Origin: Branchiostoma floridae
Taxonomy: Eukaryota > Chordata > Leptocardii > Amphioxiformes > Branchiostomatidae
Assembly (NCBI RefSeq): GCF_000003815.2
Contig: NC_049987.1
Location: 4,386,907-4,450,906, forward strand
Length of the DNA stretch: 64,000 bases
Direction of reading: 5' to 3'
Under the pieces are notes generated by a model. It did no database searches. It was given only the letters and a program-made list of their open reading frames with translations, and had not been told where the DNA came from. This document shows, piece by piece, positions 63,076 to 64,000 of this stretch (positions are counted from its first letter, which is position 1; each line of letters begins with the position of its first letter). The translations under genes were made by a program, and so were the position numbers.

Positions 63076-63186
63076 CCTCTCGCCTGGAATATATATCACA
63101 TGAGGTGCACTCTTCTTGAAATCCCCACTCGCTAACTAACTACACCGACTAACAGAATGGTATGTCCTTCAAACATGTGACCTGTC

Positions 63187-63195
63187 CTTTATATA
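63187..63195 (-). promoter_or_regulatory. TATA box
   Basis: TATATAAAG on the minus strand, 112-120 bases upstream of the start codon. A CCATTC initiator-like sequence lies about 38 bases downstream, implying a 5' UTR of roughly 80 nt. The placement fits a core promoter for PKHD1L1, but an additional untranslated upstream exon cannot be excluded. Confidence 0.5.
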
Positions 63196-63592
63196 GTGCT
63201 GTATAGGTGTACAGGGAGTGATACCATGACGTGTAAATGTTTACCGTCCAATTTGCCAAATGACAGAACAGCTTCGACATCTAAAGTGGGCCAACTGACA
63301 CCAAACGCTACACTGGGTTGTTTAGTAGAAGATCACACACTGTGGTCTTATTGGACAATGAGAACAGCTAGTAAACAAACTCCCTGCCTTTTAGTAAATA
63401 AAGGCTTCGGATGGTGACTATGAAGAAGGTAGGGAAGTGTGGACGAAAGATTAGCTCAAAGAGCGAGTCTTTAAAGTAAACGTTGCGTATGCAGCATTAG
63501 ATGCGGAGGGCTCATTCCTACTGTTGTATTTACTACCACTGGTGGTTCAATAAACAAGGAGAGTCTCATGATAAATTGACCATACCAAACTC

Positions 63593-63890
63593 GCGACGTG
63601 TTTAGAAAAGTTTCAGATGTTGTTTGTTGTGTGGTGTGGTGTGAAAAAGTCGTTTTTTATCTTTCTTTAAGCGACGTGTTTAGAAACGTTTTAGATGTTG
63701 TTTGTTGTGTGGTGTGGTGTGAAAAAGTAGTTTTTTATCTTTCTTTAAGCGACGTGTTTAGAAACGTTTTAGATGTTGTTTGTTGTGTGGTGTGGTGTGA
63801 AAAAGTCGTTTTTTGTCTTTCTTTAAGAAACGTTTTAGATGTTGTTTGCTGTGGTATGAGAAAGTCGTTGTTCTAGTTTTCTTTAAGTAT
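63593..63890. repeat. 78-bp minisatellite, about 3.8 copies
   Basis: Units begin with GCGACGTGTTTAGAAA at 63593, 63671 and 63749; a fourth shorter, diverged unit follows. Each unit contains a TTGTGTGGTGTGGTGTG core. As 78 is a multiple of three, it produces a meaningless 26-residue periodic ORF. Confidence 0.9.
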
Positions 63891-64000
63891 GGGTTGTTGT
63901 TGTTCATCTTGTAGTGACTAGTGACACATAGGGTAGGAAGTTTCCTTGCTGTTTCTGTAGCTGTTTCTAGTCCTTTAACGTGCTTGAGACATCTCCTCAA

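Larger units (their letters stand above)
56781..63008. other. PKHD1L1: Intron 1, 6.2 kb
   Basis: About ten times longer than the mean of the other introns (roughly 620 bp). It contains several SINE-like copies and MITEs listed separately, a duplicated segment of about 450 bp (58180-58620 and 59960-60475) and short CA and G runs. No open coding exon in phase with exons 1 and 2 was found. Confidence 0.75.
63076..64000. other. Upstream intergenic region
   Basis: Holds the 5' UTR, the TATA box and, from 63593, a 78-bp tandem repeat. No coding exon of a neighbouring gene is recognisable; the ORFs at 63598 and 63758 are products of the repeat. Confidence 0.6.

Noticed and set aside
150-63075. Identity as PKHD1 (fibrocystin) or TMEM2/CEMIP instead of PKHD1L1
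   Set aside because: TMEM2 and CEMIP lack IPT and PA14 domains. PKHD1 has fewer IPT domains; 14 IPT plus PA14 and two G8 domains match fibrocystin-L best, although a pre-duplication ancestor of both cannot be excluded without a tree.
63593-63890. Repetitive 92-codon ORF as a repeat protein gene
   Set aside because: The 26-residue period is just the 78-bp tandem repeat; there is no start context, splicing signal or conserved motif.

Overview
The window is a piece of an intron-rich animal genome. It is filled almost completely by one gene on the minus strand. I reconstructed that gene as 74 coding exons (63075 down to 150). Every junction is GT-AG, the reading phase is compatible across all 73 junctions, and no stop codon interrupts the roughly 4091 codons. 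The 3' end of the gene lies beyond position 1. The product is a giant secreted or type I membrane protein of the fibrocystin-L (PKHD1L1) family: signal peptide, three N-terminal IPT/TIG domains, a PA14 domain, eleven further IPT/TIG domains interrupted by a cupredoxin-like domain, two G8 domains each followed by a parallel beta-helix (TMEM2/CEMIP-like) region, and a membrane-proximal ectodomain carrying an RRRR motif. The transmembrane helix and cytoplasmic tail are not in the window.

The source is most likely an invertebrate deuterostome. I favour amphioxus (Branchiostoma), because the architecture resembles vertebrate PKHD1L1 while the introns are short (mean near 0.7 kb) and packed with small inverted-repeat elements. 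The species assignment is inference; no database search was possible.

Layout from right to left (5' to 3' of the gene): 63076-64000 is upstream sequence with a TATA box and a 78-bp tandem repeat; exon 1 encodes the signal peptide; intron 1 is 6.2 kb and holds tRNA-like SINEs and MITEs; 56780-46202 encodes IPT 1-3 and the start of PA14; 46335-39107 encodes PA14 and a linker; 38152-32987 encodes IPT 4-7; 32493-31254 encodes the cupredoxin-like domain; 30844-25973 encodes IPT 8-14, partly in unusually large fused exons; 25450-14226 encodes G8-1 with its beta-helix and leads into G8-2; 12910-3947 encodes G8-2 with its beta-helix; 3328-150 encodes the distal ectodomain.

No other intact gene is visible. 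The introns contain a 5'-truncated RPS8 retropseudogene, several recurring MITE families, two long fold-back elements, minisatellites, and a 100-N assembly gap inside a TIR element whose flanks are near-identical copies, probably an assembly artefact. Introns not described individually contain only unremarkable AT-rich sequence to my eye. I found no convincing undescribed biological system. The most useful leads are the complete exon model, the RRRR site, the doubtful exon 26 donor, the incomplete copper-ligand set, and the gap artefact.
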